From Segatella copri (GTDB lineage: Bacteria; Bacteroidota; Bacteroidia; Bacteroidales; Bacteroidaceae), in NCBI RefSeq assembly GCF_026015625.1, contig NZ_JAPDVG010000001.1:1488001-1552000 (forward strand): 64,000 bases of DNA. Reading direction: 5' to 3'. Shown here piece after piece: positions 24,653 through 33,914 of the stretch. A program made the position numbers and the translations under genes. How positions within the stretch are numbered: position 1 is the stretch's first letter; every line of letters starts with the position of its first letter. The notes beneath the pieces are model-generated. The model was not told where the DNA came from. It made no database searches and saw nothing but the letters and a program-made list of their open reading frames with translations.

Positions 24653-27600
24653 TTATTTATACTCGCCCCAAGCCTTGATGTCGATATCCTCCAGCTTGGT
24701 GGTGCAGAATGCATAGATGAATGCACTCGCCAAACGGCTGTTGGTAATCAATGGCACGTTCAGGTCGATGGCTGCACGACGAATCTTGTAACCATTGCTC
24801 AACTCGCTGCTGGTCAAGTTCTTTGGAATATTCACTACCATATCAATCTCATGGTTGTGGAGCATCTCCAAAGCCTTAGGCGCACCGCCTTCTGCCTCCT
24901 CTGATGGCCAGAGCACACGGGTGTTCTCAATGCCATTCTCGGTGAGGAACTTGCTACTACCACCGGTTGCATACAGCTTGTAACCATGCTTAACCAGCAT
25001 CTGGGCAGCATCGAGCAAATCTACCTTCTGCTTGGCAGAACCTGTAGAAAGCAGGATGTTCTTGGCTGGAATGCGATGACCCACAGAAAGCATACTCTTC
25101 AGAAGTGCGGTAGATGTATCGTCGCCCAAGCAACCTACCTCACCGGTACTGCTCATGTCCACACCCAATACAGGGTCCGCCTTCTGCAGACGGTTGAAGC
25201 TGAACTGAGAAGCCTTGATACCTACATAGTCGAGATCGAAGAGGTTCTTGTGTGGCTTCTCTACAGGCAAACCGAGCATTACGCGGGTAGCCAACTCGAT
25301 GAGGTTGATCTTCAATACCTTGCTTACGAATGGGAACGAACGGCTGGCACGAAGGTTACACTCGATAACGAGAATATCATTGTCACGAGCCATGAACTGG
25401 ATGTTGAACGGACCGTTGATGTGCAACTCCTTGGCAATCTGACGACCAACTCGCTTTACACGACGAACTGTCTCAACATACAACTTCTGAGGAGGGAACT
25501 GGATGGTAGCATCGCCTGAGTGAACACCGGCAAACTCGATGTGCTCGGAAATCGCATAGGCAATCACCTCGCCATTCTTTGCCACTGCATCCATCTCAAT
25601 CTCCTTGGCATGTTCGATAAACTTACTTACTACCACTGGGTGATCCTCACTTACATTGGCAGCCAACTGCAGGAATCGCTTCAGCTCATCCTCGTTAGAA
25701 CATACGTTCATCGCAGCACCCGAAAGCACATAGCTAGGACGAACCAATACAGGGAAGCCTACACGCTCGATGAAGTTGTCGATGTCCTCCATAGAGGTCA
25801 GGGCGCTCCACTCTGGCTGGTTGATGCCGTTGTTGGTCAACATCTGAGAGAACTTGGCACGGTCCTCAGCGTTATCGATGTCCTTGGCAGCAGTACCCAG
25901 GATTGGCACGTTCTGTGCATCGAGGTGCATAGCCAGGTTGTTTGGAATCTGACCACCGGTAGATACGATGACGCCATGAGGCTGCTCCATCTCGATGATA
26001 TCCATCACACGCTCGAAGGTCAACTCGTCGAAGTAGAGACGGTCGCACATATCGTAGTCGGTAGATACGGTCTCTGGGTTGTAGTTGATCATCACTGAGC
26101 GCCAGCCTTCCTTGCGGATGGTGTTCAATGCCTGAACGCCACACCAGTCGAACTCCACGGAAGAACCGATGCGGTAAGCACCCGAACCGAGTACGATGAT
26201 AGAACGGTGGTCGTTCTCGAAGGTGATGTCGCTCTTCACGCCTGCGTAGGTTACATAGAGGTAGTTGGTCTGAGCAGGATACTCTGCAGCCAGGGTATCA
26301 ATCTGCTTTACTACAGGCAGGATGCCATAGCTCTTGCGCTTGTTGCGAACCAGGAGGGCTGCCTTGTGCATGTTGCCCAACTCCTGCTCCAAGCCCACGG
26401 CACGGGCTACCTGGAAGTCGGTAAAGCCGTAAACCTTAGCGGTGCGGAGCAAATCCTGGTCAAGTGTATTGATGTTGCACTTCTTCATCGCCTCGTCGAT
26501 GTCGATGATGTGCTTCAACTTTTCAAGGAACCACTTGTCAATCTTGGTCAAGTCGTGAATCTGATCTACGGTATAGCCCTTGTGCATTGCCTTTGAAATC
26601 ACGAACACACGCTTATCTGTTGGCTCGCGCAAAGCTGCATCGATATCATCGATTTCAAGTTCCTTATTCTCTACGAAACCATGCATGCCCTGACCAATCA
26701 TACGAAGACCCTTCTGGATGGCCTCCTCGAAGTTGCGGCCGATGGCCATTACCTCACCTACTGACTTCATAGATGAACCCAACTCCTTATCTACGCCACG
26801 GAACTTAGACAAGTCCCAACGTGGAATCTTACATACCACGTAGTCCAATGCTGGCTCGAAGAAGGCAGATGTGGTCTTGGTTACAGAGTTCTTCAACTCG
26901 AACAGACCGTAGCCCATACCGAGCTTGGCTGCAACGAAGGCAAGAGGATAACCAGTAGCCTTAGATGCCAAGGCTGAAGAACGGCTCAAACGGGCATTCA
27001 CCTCGATTACACGATAATCCTCGCTCTTAGGGTCGAAGGCATACTGCACGTTACACTCACCCACGATTCCGATGTGACGGATAATCTTGATGGCGAGGGC
27101 ACGGAGCTTATGATACTCAGAATTGCTCAGGGTCTGAGATGGAGCGATGACGATACTCTCACCAGTATGGATTCCCAGTGGGTCGAAGTTCTCCATGTTA
27201 CAAACTGTGATACAGTTGTCGTAACGGTCGCGAACCACCTCATACTCTATCTCTTTCCAGCCCTTCAAGCTCTTCTCTACCAATACCTGTGGAGAGAATG
27301 AGAAGGCCTTCTCTGCGAGTTTGTTCAGCTCCTCCTCGTTGTCTGCGAAACCGGAACCGAGACCACCCAAGGCGTAAGCAGCACGGATGATGACAGGATA
27401 GCCGAGCTCTGCAGCAGCCTTGCGGGTCTGCTCGATGTTCTCGCAAGCCTCACTCTTGATGGTCTTCACATTGATTTCATCCAACTTCTCTACGAAGAGC
27501 TCACGGTCCTCAGTGTCCATGATAGCCTGAACTGGAGTACCCAATACCTTGACATTATATTTCTCCAGGATGCCCTGGCGATAGAGTTCTACACCACAGT

Positions 27601-27886
27601 TGAGGGCTGTCTGACCACCGAAGCTGAGGAGGATACCGTCTGGATTTTCCTTCTGGATAACACGCTCTACGAAGTATGGCTGCACTGGCAGGAAGTAAAT
27701 CTGGTCGGCAACACCTTCTGATGTCTGTACGGTTGCGATATTCGGGTTGATGAGCACAGTCTCGATACCTTCCTCGCGCAATGCCTTCAGGGCCTGCGAA
27801 CCTGAGTAGTCGAACTCACCTGCTTCACCGATCTTCAAGGCTCCAGAACCTAAGAGGAGCACCTTCTTTATATTTTCGTCTTTCAT
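24653..27886 (-). CDS. carB: Carbamoyl-phosphate synthase large subunit
   Basis: A 1077-residue enzyme making carbamoyl phosphate from bicarbonate, two ATP and ammonia delivered by CarA, for pyrimidine and arginine synthesis. Two homologous ATP-grasp halves are seen, each opening with a similar GSG motif (VLLLGSGALKIGEAGEFDYS and IIVLGSGAYRIGSSVEFDW). Conserved GGQTALNCG and STGGQIPNNLA segments follow. The C-terminal methylglyoxal-synthase-like allosteric domain holds YATGGSSKFL. The length matches the family. It starts 11 bases after carA in an operon. Confidence 0.98.
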   Translation of the reverse strand: MKDENIKKVLLLGSGALKIGEAGEFDYSGSQALKALREEGIETVLINPNIATVQTSEGVADQIYFLPVQPYFVERVIQKENPDGILLSFGGQTALNCGVELYRQGILEKYNVKVLGTPVQAIMDTEDRELFVEKLDEINVKTIKSEACENIEQTRKAAAELGYPVIIRAAYALGGLGSGFADNEEELNKLAEKAFSFSPQVLVEKSLKGWKEIEYEVVRDRYDNCITVCNMENFDPLGIHTGESIVIAPSQTLSNSEYHKLRALAIKIIRHIGIVGECNVQYAFDPKSEDYRVIEVNARLSRSSALASKATGYPLAFVAAKLGMGYGLFELKNSVTKTTSAFFEPALDYVVCKIPRWDLSKFRGVDKELGSSMKSVGEVMAIGRNFEEAIQKGLRMIGQGMHGFVENKELEIDDIDAALREPTDKRVFVISKAMHKGYTVDQIHDLTKIDKWFLEKLKHIIDIDEAMKKCNINTLDQDLLRTAKVYGFTDFQVARAVGLEQELGNMHKAALLVRNKRKSYGILPVVKQIDTLAAEYPAQTNYLYVTYAGVKSDITFENDHRSIIVLGSGAYRIGSSVEFDWCGVQALNTIRKEGWRSVMINYNPETVSTDYDMCDRLYFDELTFERVMDIIEMEQPHGVIVSTGGQIPNNLAMHLDAQNVPILGTAAKDIDNAEDRAKFSQMLTNNGINQPEWSALTSMEDIDNFIERVGFPVLVRPSYVLSGAAMNVCSNEDELKRFLQLAANVSEDHPVVVSKFIEHAKEIEMDAVAKNGEVIAYAISEHIEFAGVHSGDATIQFPPQKLYVETVRRVKRVGRQIAKELHINGPFNIQFMARDNDILVIECNLRASRSFPFVSKVLKINLIELATRVMLGLPVEKPHKNLFDLDYVGIKASQFSFNRLQKADPVLGVDMSSTGEVGCLGDDTSTALLKSMLSVGHRIPAKNILLSTGSAKQKVDLLDAAQMLVKHGYKLYATGGSSKFLTENGIENTRVLWPSEEAEGGAPKALEMLHNHEIDMVVNIPKNLTSSELSNGYKIRRAAIDLNVPLITNSRLASAFIYAFCTTKLEDIDIKAWGEYK

Positions 27887-27897
27887 TATTTTCCTAA

Positions 27898-28983
27898 TTA
27901 TTTAAGTGTTTCTACAAACTTATCAAACATGAACTCTGTATCCACAGGGCCTGAGCAAGCCTCTGGGTGGAACTGGCTTGAGAACCAAGGGTTCACCCTG
28001 TGGCGGATACCCTCGTTAGAGCCATCATTCATATTTACAAAGAGCTCCTCCCAATCGTTGCCCAATGTCTTGGCATCAACGGCATAACCGTGGTTCTGAG
28101 AGGTGATATAGCAATTGTTGGTTCCTACCATGCGCACTGGCTGGTTGTGTGAACGGTGACCATACTTCAACTTGTAGATAGTAGCACCGGCTGCCTTAGA
28201 AAGCAACTGGTTACCCATACAGATACCGCAGATAGGCTTGCGGCTCTGGCTAATCTGCTTGCGAATAATGTTTACTGCATCCTCGCACATATCTGGGTCG
28301 CCAGGACCATTGGCCAGGAACAATCCGTCGAAGTCCATATCGGTGTAATCGTAATTCCATGGCACACGGATCACCTCTACGCCTCTGTTGATGAGGCAAC
28401 GGATGATGTTTGCCTTCACACCGCAGTCAACGAGAACCACCTTCTTGCCGGCACCCTCGTTATAACGGATAATTTCCTTGCAGCTTACCTGGTCAACGAA
28501 GTTTACACCCTCGTAGTTAGCCTCAGGGATGTTGTCTGGTTCATCATCAAAGAGAATCTTACCCATCATCACACCATGTTCACGAAGCACCTTAGTCAAC
28601 TCACGGGTGTCGATGCCTGTGATTCCTGGCACCTTTTCGCGCTTCAACCAGTCGGCAAGACTCTCCACTGCATTCCAGTGGCTGTACTGCTCGCTGTAAT
28701 CATTCACGATGATGGCAGAAGCATAAATCTTGTCACTCTCCATGAAGGTTGGCAAACCATTCTCCTCAAAAGTAAATGGTGGCACACCATAGTTGCCCAC
28801 GAGAGGGAATGTAAGTGTCATCAACTGACCGGCGTAAGAAGGGTCGGTCAAACTCTCTGGATATCCCATCATGGCTGTGTTGAACACAACCTCGCCCGCT
28901 ACAGGAGCGTCATATCCAAAAGATTTGCCATGGAACTTGGTTCCATCGCTCAAAACTAAGGTTACTTTTTTCATATCTGACAT
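27898..28983 (-). CDS. carA: Carbamoyl-phosphate synthase small subunit
   Basis: A 361-residue class I glutamine amidotransferase that hydrolyses glutamine and channels ammonia to CarB. The N-terminal CarA domain opens TLVLSDGTKFHGKSFGYDA. The amidotransferase triad is visible: the Cys in PICGICMGNQLL, and the His and Glu in FSSQFHPEACSGP. NGPGDPDMC is the conserved loop. It is followed at once by carB and preceded by a PurF-like gene about 66 bases upstream, all on the minus strand. Confidence 0.98.
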   Translation of the reverse strand: MSDMKKVTLVLSDGTKFHGKSFGYDAPVAGEVVFNTAMMGYPESLTDPSYAGQLMTLTFPLVGNYGVPPFTFEENGLPTFMESDKIYASAIIVNDYSEQYSHWNAVESLADWLKREKVPGITGIDTRELTKVLREHGVMMGKILFDDEPDNIPEANYEGVNFVDQVSCKEIIRYNEGAGKKVVLVDCGVKANIIRCLINRGVEVIRVPWNYDYTDMDFDGLFLANGPGDPDMCEDAVNIIRKQISQSRKPICGICMGNQLLSKAAGATIYKLKYGHRSHNQPVRMVGTNNCYITSQNHGYAVDAKTLGNDWEELFVNMNDGSNEGIRHRVNPWFSSQFHPEACSGPVDTEFMFDKFVETLK

Positions 28984-29049
28984 TTGATTCTTTTATTTCA
29001 TACTTATAAGAGCAAATGAATTCTTCACTCTTCGTTCTTCTCTATTCAC

Positions 29050-30933
29050 TTATTTATGATAAACGTTTTCGATGTAGTTTACAAACGACTGGTTGCAGAG
29101 CTTCGTGCCGCCTGGGGTTGGATAATGACCGGTGAAATACCAGTCGCCCTTGTGGTTTGGAATCGCCTCGCGCAAGCCCTCGATGCTCTGGAATACAAGC
29201 TGGATAGGAGTGGTCATGCCCTCTGGGCGAAGCATCTCAACAATCTTCTCGTTGATTTCCTCGGTGCTGAATGGCTTGTAGATGGAGCGTACCGGATTGA
29301 TCTGCTCCTCCTTTGGCTTTGCCAATTCTGCCTTACAAGCCTCATAGGTCTGCTCGATAAGGTCTTCCATCTTGCGCTCTTTCAAGAGCTGGATGGCAGC
29401 ACGGAACACGCAGAACTCTTCCAGTCTTGCCATATCGATGCCGTAGTAATCCGGATATCGGATCTGAGGGGCACTGGAAACCACTACAATCTTCTTAGGA
29501 TGCAGACGGTCGAGGATGCGGAGAATACTCTCCTTCAGGGTAGTACCACGCACGATACTATCATCGATAATGACAAGATTATCCACATTCGGCTCGATGC
29601 TTCCGTAGGTTACATCATACACATGGCTCGCCAGGTCGTTACGACTGTTGCCCTCAGTGATGAAGGTACGGAGTTTGATATCCTTCCATGCTATCTTCTC
29701 TGAGCGGACAAAGTCGCCGAGGATTTCGTATAATTCTTCTTTTGATGGAACATGGTCGAGGTTGGCAATCTGCTCAATCTTGGTCTCATTAAGATACTTC
29801 TTGAAACCGCTCAACATGCCATAGTAAGCCACCTCGGCAGTGTTCGGGATATAGCTGAACACGGTGTGGTCTACATCATAATCCACAGCCTTCAGGATAG
29901 GCTGGGTCAACTGCTCGCCCAACTGCTTACGCTCCTTATAGATATCCTTGTCGGAACCACGACTGAAGTAGATGCGCTCGAATGAGCAGGCTGAATCGCC
30001 CTTCTGCTCCATGATGCGCTCGATGGTACACTCGCCGTTTTTCTTCACGAGAAGCGCCGTGCCCGGCATCAGTTCCTGCACTTCCTCTGCCTCCAGGTCG
30101 AAGGTGGTCTGGAGTACAGGGCGCTCGCTGGCTACTACCACGATTTCATCGTTCTTGTAATAGAACGCAGGACGGATGCCCCAAGGGTCGCGCATAGAGA
30201 ACATTTCACCCGAACCGGTGATACCGCAAACCACATAACCGCCATCAAAGTTCTTCATCGTGGTCTTGAGTACATTGCTCATCTTCACGTGGTCTTCTAT
30301 ATAGTTGGTGATATCGGTATTCTGCATCTCCATCGCCTTTGCAGCTACGAAGTTGCGCTCCACCTCTCTGTCCAGACGGTGGCCCATCAGTTCAAGCATG
30401 ATGTAGGTGTCGCTGTAGATGCGAGGACTCTGGCCCTGCTTGGTAAGTTCCTCGAAGATTTCATCTACGTTGGTCATGTTGAAGTTACCACAAAGGCAGA
30501 GGTTCTTCGCCTTCCAGTTGTTACGTCGCAGGAATGGGTGCACATACTGAATGCCACTCTTTCCAGTGGTACTGTAGCGCAGGTGTCCCATATAAAGTTC
30601 GCCTGCGAAAGGCAGTTCCTCTTTAGCGAACTTTGCATCAGCAAGCTGCTCGGGAGTCAGGCTCTTGAAGTTGGCATTCGCCTTGCCGAAGATTTCGGTC
30701 ACGGCATTCTTGCCCTCTGCACGCTCACGGAACATATACTCATGACCAGGCTTACCGCCCAGTTTGACACAAGCCATACCAGCACCTTCCTGGCCACGGT
30801 TGTGCTGCTTCTCCATCATCAGATAGAGTTTGTTGAGTGCGTACATCCAAGTACCATACTTCTGCTGGTAATACTCCAGTGGCTTGAGCAATCTGATCAT
30901 TGCTACACCACACTCATGTTTCAATGGTTCCAT
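29050..30933 (-). CDS. Amidophosphoribosyltransferase, long PurF-like form
   Basis: A 627-residue class II amidotransferase, longer than typical PurF (about 470-505). The catalytic Cys is at residue 8 (MEPLKHECGVAM), so a short propeptide must be removed. This is as known for B. subtilis PurF. The PRPP-binding signature VIIDDSIVRGTT is intact near residue 460. The extra length lies in inserts in the N-terminal domain and at the C-terminus. The expected reaction is the first step of purine synthesis, PRPP plus glutamine to phosphoribosylamine. Because of the inserts, a paralogue with altered regulation or substrate is possible. Confidence 0.85.
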   Translation of the reverse strand: MEPLKHECGVAMIRLLKPLEYYQQKYGTWMYALNKLYLMMEKQHNRGQEGAGMACVKLGGKPGHEYMFRERAEGKNAVTEIFGKANANFKSLTPEQLADAKFAKEELPFAGELYMGHLRYSTTGKSGIQYVHPFLRRNNWKAKNLCLCGNFNMTNVDEIFEELTKQGQSPRIYSDTYIMLELMGHRLDREVERNFVAAKAMEMQNTDITNYIEDHVKMSNVLKTTMKNFDGGYVVCGITGSGEMFSMRDPWGIRPAFYYKNDEIVVVASERPVLQTTFDLEAEEVQELMPGTALLVKKNGECTIERIMEQKGDSACSFERIYFSRGSDKDIYKERKQLGEQLTQPILKAVDYDVDHTVFSYIPNTAEVAYYGMLSGFKKYLNETKIEQIANLDHVPSKEELYEILGDFVRSEKIAWKDIKLRTFITEGNSRNDLASHVYDVTYGSIEPNVDNLVIIDDSIVRGTTLKESILRILDRLHPKKIVVVSSAPQIRYPDYYGIDMARLEEFCVFRAAIQLLKERKMEDLIEQTYEACKAELAKPKEEQINPVRSIYKPFSTEEINEKIVEMLRPEGMTTPIQLVFQSIEGLREAIPNHKGDWYFTGHYPTPGGTKLCNQSFVNYIENVYHK

Positions 30934-31000
30934 CTCTCTATTATCCTTATCTTATTTAGTTAAATTTGAATATACTTATCCGAGGGATCCCCCTCCAAAA

Positions 31001-31033
31001 AAAGGGAAACGTCAAGAAATGACGAATCCCTTT
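31001..31033 (-). terminator. Terminator after glmS
   Basis: AAAGGGA...TCCCTTT with an inner CGTCA/TGACG stem. On the minus strand it is followed by a long T-run. It separates glmS from the purF-like gene. Confidence 0.85.
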
Positions 31034-31038
31034 ATATA

Positions 31039-32943
31039 TTATTCTACAGTAACTGACTTGGCCAAGTTTCTAGGTTGGTCAACGTCCTTGCCCTTACATA
31101 CAGCTACATGGTAAGCCAAGAGCTGCAAAGGAATGGTAGCCAATAATGGCTCCAGGCACTCCAAGGTCTCAGGGAGTTCAATCACTTCATCGGCAATCTT
31201 GGAAATGGTTTCATCGCCATTGCTGACAATAGCAATAACACGACCCTGACGGGCTTTAATCTCCTGGATATTAGACAAGACCTTCTCGTACATGAAGTTG
31301 TGGGTAGCAATAACTACCACTGGCATATCGCTGTCAATCAATGCGATAGGACCATGCTTCATCTCCGCTGCAGGATAACCCTCAGCGTGGATGTAGCTAA
31401 TCTCCTTCAACTTCAATGCACCCTCAAGGGCCACAGGATACTGGAATCCACGGCCCAGATAGATGAAATTGCGAGCGTATGTAAACGTACGGCTCAAGTC
31501 AGCTATCTTATTGTTGAGCTTCAACACTTCCTTCATCTTGGCAGGAATGTTCCAAAGCTGTTCTGTAATCTTCTGATATTCATTTTCGCTGATGGTTCCC
31601 CTCTCCTTACCGATGGCAAGTGCCAGGAGGATAAGGACGGTAACCTGACCAGTGAAAGCCTTGGTAGAGGCAACACCAATCTCCGGACCTACGTGAATAT
31701 AGGTACCTGTATCTGTCTCTCGTGCGATGGAAGAACCGATGGAGTTACAGATACCATAGATAAACGCACCGCTCTCCTTGGCAAGCTTGATGGCAGCCAG
31801 GGTATCAGCGGTTTCACCACTCTGGGAAATGGCTATGACCACATCATCCTTCGTTACCACAGGATTACGGTAACGGAATTCAGATGCATATTCCACTTCC
31901 ACAGGGATGCGGCAATAGTTCTCTATCATCTGCTTGCCGATAAGTCCGGCATGCCATGATGTACCACAAGCCACGATGATGATTCGCTTGGCATTGAGAA
32001 GCTGCTGGCGATGGTCGGTAATAGAGCTGAGCACGACACCCATCTCAGTCTCCTTCTTGCTGGTTGTATCGTCGCCATCAGTCATTACGCGAGTTTCCAC
32101 TGTGCGGCTAACTACACGGCCACGCATACAGTTACGAAGGCACTCTGGCTGCTCAAAAATTTCCTTCAACATAAAGTGAGGGAAACCGCCCTTCTCTATC
32201 TGACCGAGATCAATGTCTACGGTCTGTACTTCAGGGTTGAGTTTAACGTTCTGGATGTTCACCACCTGCAATTCCTCACCGAGGCGCATCACAGCGATGT
32301 TACCATCCTCCAGATAAACCACCTTATCTGTATATTCAATGATAGGACTGGCATCAGAACCGAGATAAAACTCACCATCCTTTCCGATACCTACAACCAA
32401 CGGACTCTGCTTACGGGCAGCAATGATCTGATTAGGGTTACGCTTATCAAGAATAGCGATAGCGTAGGCTCCGATTACCTGACGGAGAGCCACCTGAACG
32501 GCAGTCAGCAAGTCGAGATTTTTCTTTATCTGAATATATTCAATCAGCTGAACGAGAACCTCAGTATCCGTCTCGCTCTTAAACTCTACTCCCTTAGCAA
32601 TGAGATTCTTCTTGATATCGGCATAGTTTTCAATGATTCCATTATGAATCATGGCAAGGTTCTTGCTAGAGGAATAATGCGGGTGAGCATTTACAGCTGA
32701 AGGCTCTCCATGGGTAGCCCAACGAGTATGAGCAATACCCACATGTCCCGAAATATCCTTATCAGAGCAGAACGCTTCAAGATCTGCCACCTTACCCTTT
32801 GCCTTGTAAACGTTCAAAGCACCATCATTACTGATAAGAGCCACGCCTGCACTATCGTATCCACGATATTCCAAACGCTTTAAACCTTTGATAAGAGCAG
32901 GATAAGCCTCACCCTTACCTAAATATCCTACAATGCCACACAT
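31039..32943 (-). CDS. glmS: Glutamine--fructose-6-phosphate aminotransferase
   Basis: A 634-residue enzyme that makes glucosamine 6-phosphate for peptidoglycan and LPS. Cys2 of MCGIVGYLG is the glutaminase nucleophile after Met removal. RLEYRGYDSAG is the family signature. Two SIS isomerase domains follow (VACGTSWHAGLIGKQMIE, AISQSGETADTLAAIKL, and later FLGRG-like IYLGRGFQYPVALEGALKL). It ends in LAKSVTVE, as in known GlmS. No glmS ribozyme-like leader was seen in the 50-base gap before it. Confidence 0.98.
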   Translation of the reverse strand: MCGIVGYLGKGEAYPALIKGLKRLEYRGYDSAGVALISNDGALNVYKAKGKVADLEAFCSDKDISGHVGIAHTRWATHGEPSAVNAHPHYSSSKNLAMIHNGIIENYADIKKNLIAKGVEFKSETDTEVLVQLIEYIQIKKNLDLLTAVQVALRQVIGAYAIAILDKRNPNQIIAARKQSPLVVGIGKDGEFYLGSDASPIIEYTDKVVYLEDGNIAVMRLGEELQVVNIQNVKLNPEVQTVDIDLGQIEKGGFPHFMLKEIFEQPECLRNCMRGRVVSRTVETRVMTDGDDTTSKKETEMGVVLSSITDHRQQLLNAKRIIIVACGTSWHAGLIGKQMIENYCRIPVEVEYASEFRYRNPVVTKDDVVIAISQSGETADTLAAIKLAKESGAFIYGICNSIGSSIARETDTGTYIHVGPEIGVASTKAFTGQVTVLILLALAIGKERGTISENEYQKITEQLWNIPAKMKEVLKLNNKIADLSRTFTYARNFIYLGRGFQYPVALEGALKLKEISYIHAEGYPAAEMKHGPIALIDSDMPVVVIATHNFMYEKVLSNIQEIKARQGRVIAIVSNGDETISKIADEVIELPETLECLEPLLATIPLQLLAYHVAVCKGKDVDQPRNLAKSVTVE

Positions 32944-32995
32944 ATATATATTATTATTTTTGTAGTATCCTAATTGTACTCCCTTCTATTACCTG

Positions 32996-33796
32996 CTATC
33001 GCAAGATATTGACAATCAATGATGCAATAGAAATCAATGTTCCAACGGCAGAGAACCACAATGTAGTAGATGAACCGATAGATGAGTTTTGAGCTTTCAC
33101 CTTATTTGGTTCTACATAGATAATATCATTCTGCTGCAGATAATAGAATGGTGAATTAATAATATTTGCATCATTCAAGTTCATACGATAAGTATGCTTC
33201 TCTCCTGCTGCATCCTGACGAATCAATAATACATTGTCACGCTTACCATAGATAGTTAAGTCGCCACACTGTGCCAAAGCTTCAAGAATACTCATCTTCT
33301 CCTGTGGAGCATAAATAATTCCTGGCTTTTCTACTTCACCTAATACAGATACATGGTAACTGCCCATGCGAACCGTAACAATAGGATTTTCTTTTTCTGC
33401 CAGATAAGGCTTCACCTTATTCTTGATGAGATCTTCAGCCTGCTTCTTGGTCAAACCACCTACATGCAAGGTTCCAACAACAGGAAACTCAATATTACCA
33501 TCATTATCAACCAGATATCCTTGCAGGGAACCACTACCATAACTCAGCTGTCCGCCTGTACCCAATGTTTGAGAGACAGAGAGGTTGAAAGGCATGGCAG
33601 CCTTTGGATCTGTTGTAATTACTGTAATTGTAAGTTCGTCCTTAGGCATAATCTTGGCTTCATAAAGCATTCTTGAAGCAGCCAAGCTGATAGAATCTGC
33701 ATTTTGGAAATAAGCTACATTCTTAGTACTTCCACAACTGCCAAGTACTAAGAGCATAGTCAAAGCGACTAAAACTGAACTAACGAGTTTCTTCAT
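32996..33796 (-). CDS. Polysaccharide export lipoprotein, Wza-like
   Basis: A 266-residue outer-membrane lipoprotein with a signal peptide and lipobox (LVLGSC). The polysaccharide export (Poly_export) domain covers about residues 45-140 (KIMPKDELTITVITTDP, GNIEFPVVGTLHVGGLTKKQ). A SLBB segment follows (VSVLGEVEKPGIIYAPQEKM). The C-terminus ends in a hydrophobic helix (LWFSAVGTLISIASLIVNIL) that would cross the outer membrane. It normally forms the export channel for capsule or exopolysaccharide. Here it stands alone, without neighbouring chain-length or glycosyltransferase genes. A minus-strand -7 box TAATTTTG is at 33828-33835. Confidence 0.9.
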   Translation of the reverse strand: MKKLVSSVLVALTMLLVLGSCGSTKNVAYFQNADSISLAASRMLYEAKIMPKDELTITVITTDPKAAMPFNLSVSQTLGTGGQLSYGSGSLQGYLVDNDGNIEFPVVGTLHVGGLTKKQAEDLIKNKVKPYLAEKENPIVTVRMGSYHVSVLGEVEKPGIIYAPQEKMSILEALAQCGDLTIYGKRDNVLLIRQDAAGEKHTYRMNLNDANIINSPFYYLQQNDIIYVEPNKVKAQNSSIGSSTTLWFSAVGTLISIASLIVNILR

Positions 33797-33914
33797 TTTC
33801 TAAAATTTTCGTTTTAAAATATTGGTGCAAAATTACGGTATTTTTTTGAATACTGCAAATTTTTGCACCAATAATTCTATTTACGTCTATTTTTTTTTGA
33901 AATAATAGCCTTTT

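Noticed and set aside
32944..32995. glmS ribozyme or riboswitch ahead of glmS
   Set aside because: The leader is only about 50 bases to the next gene and shows no conserved ribozyme core.
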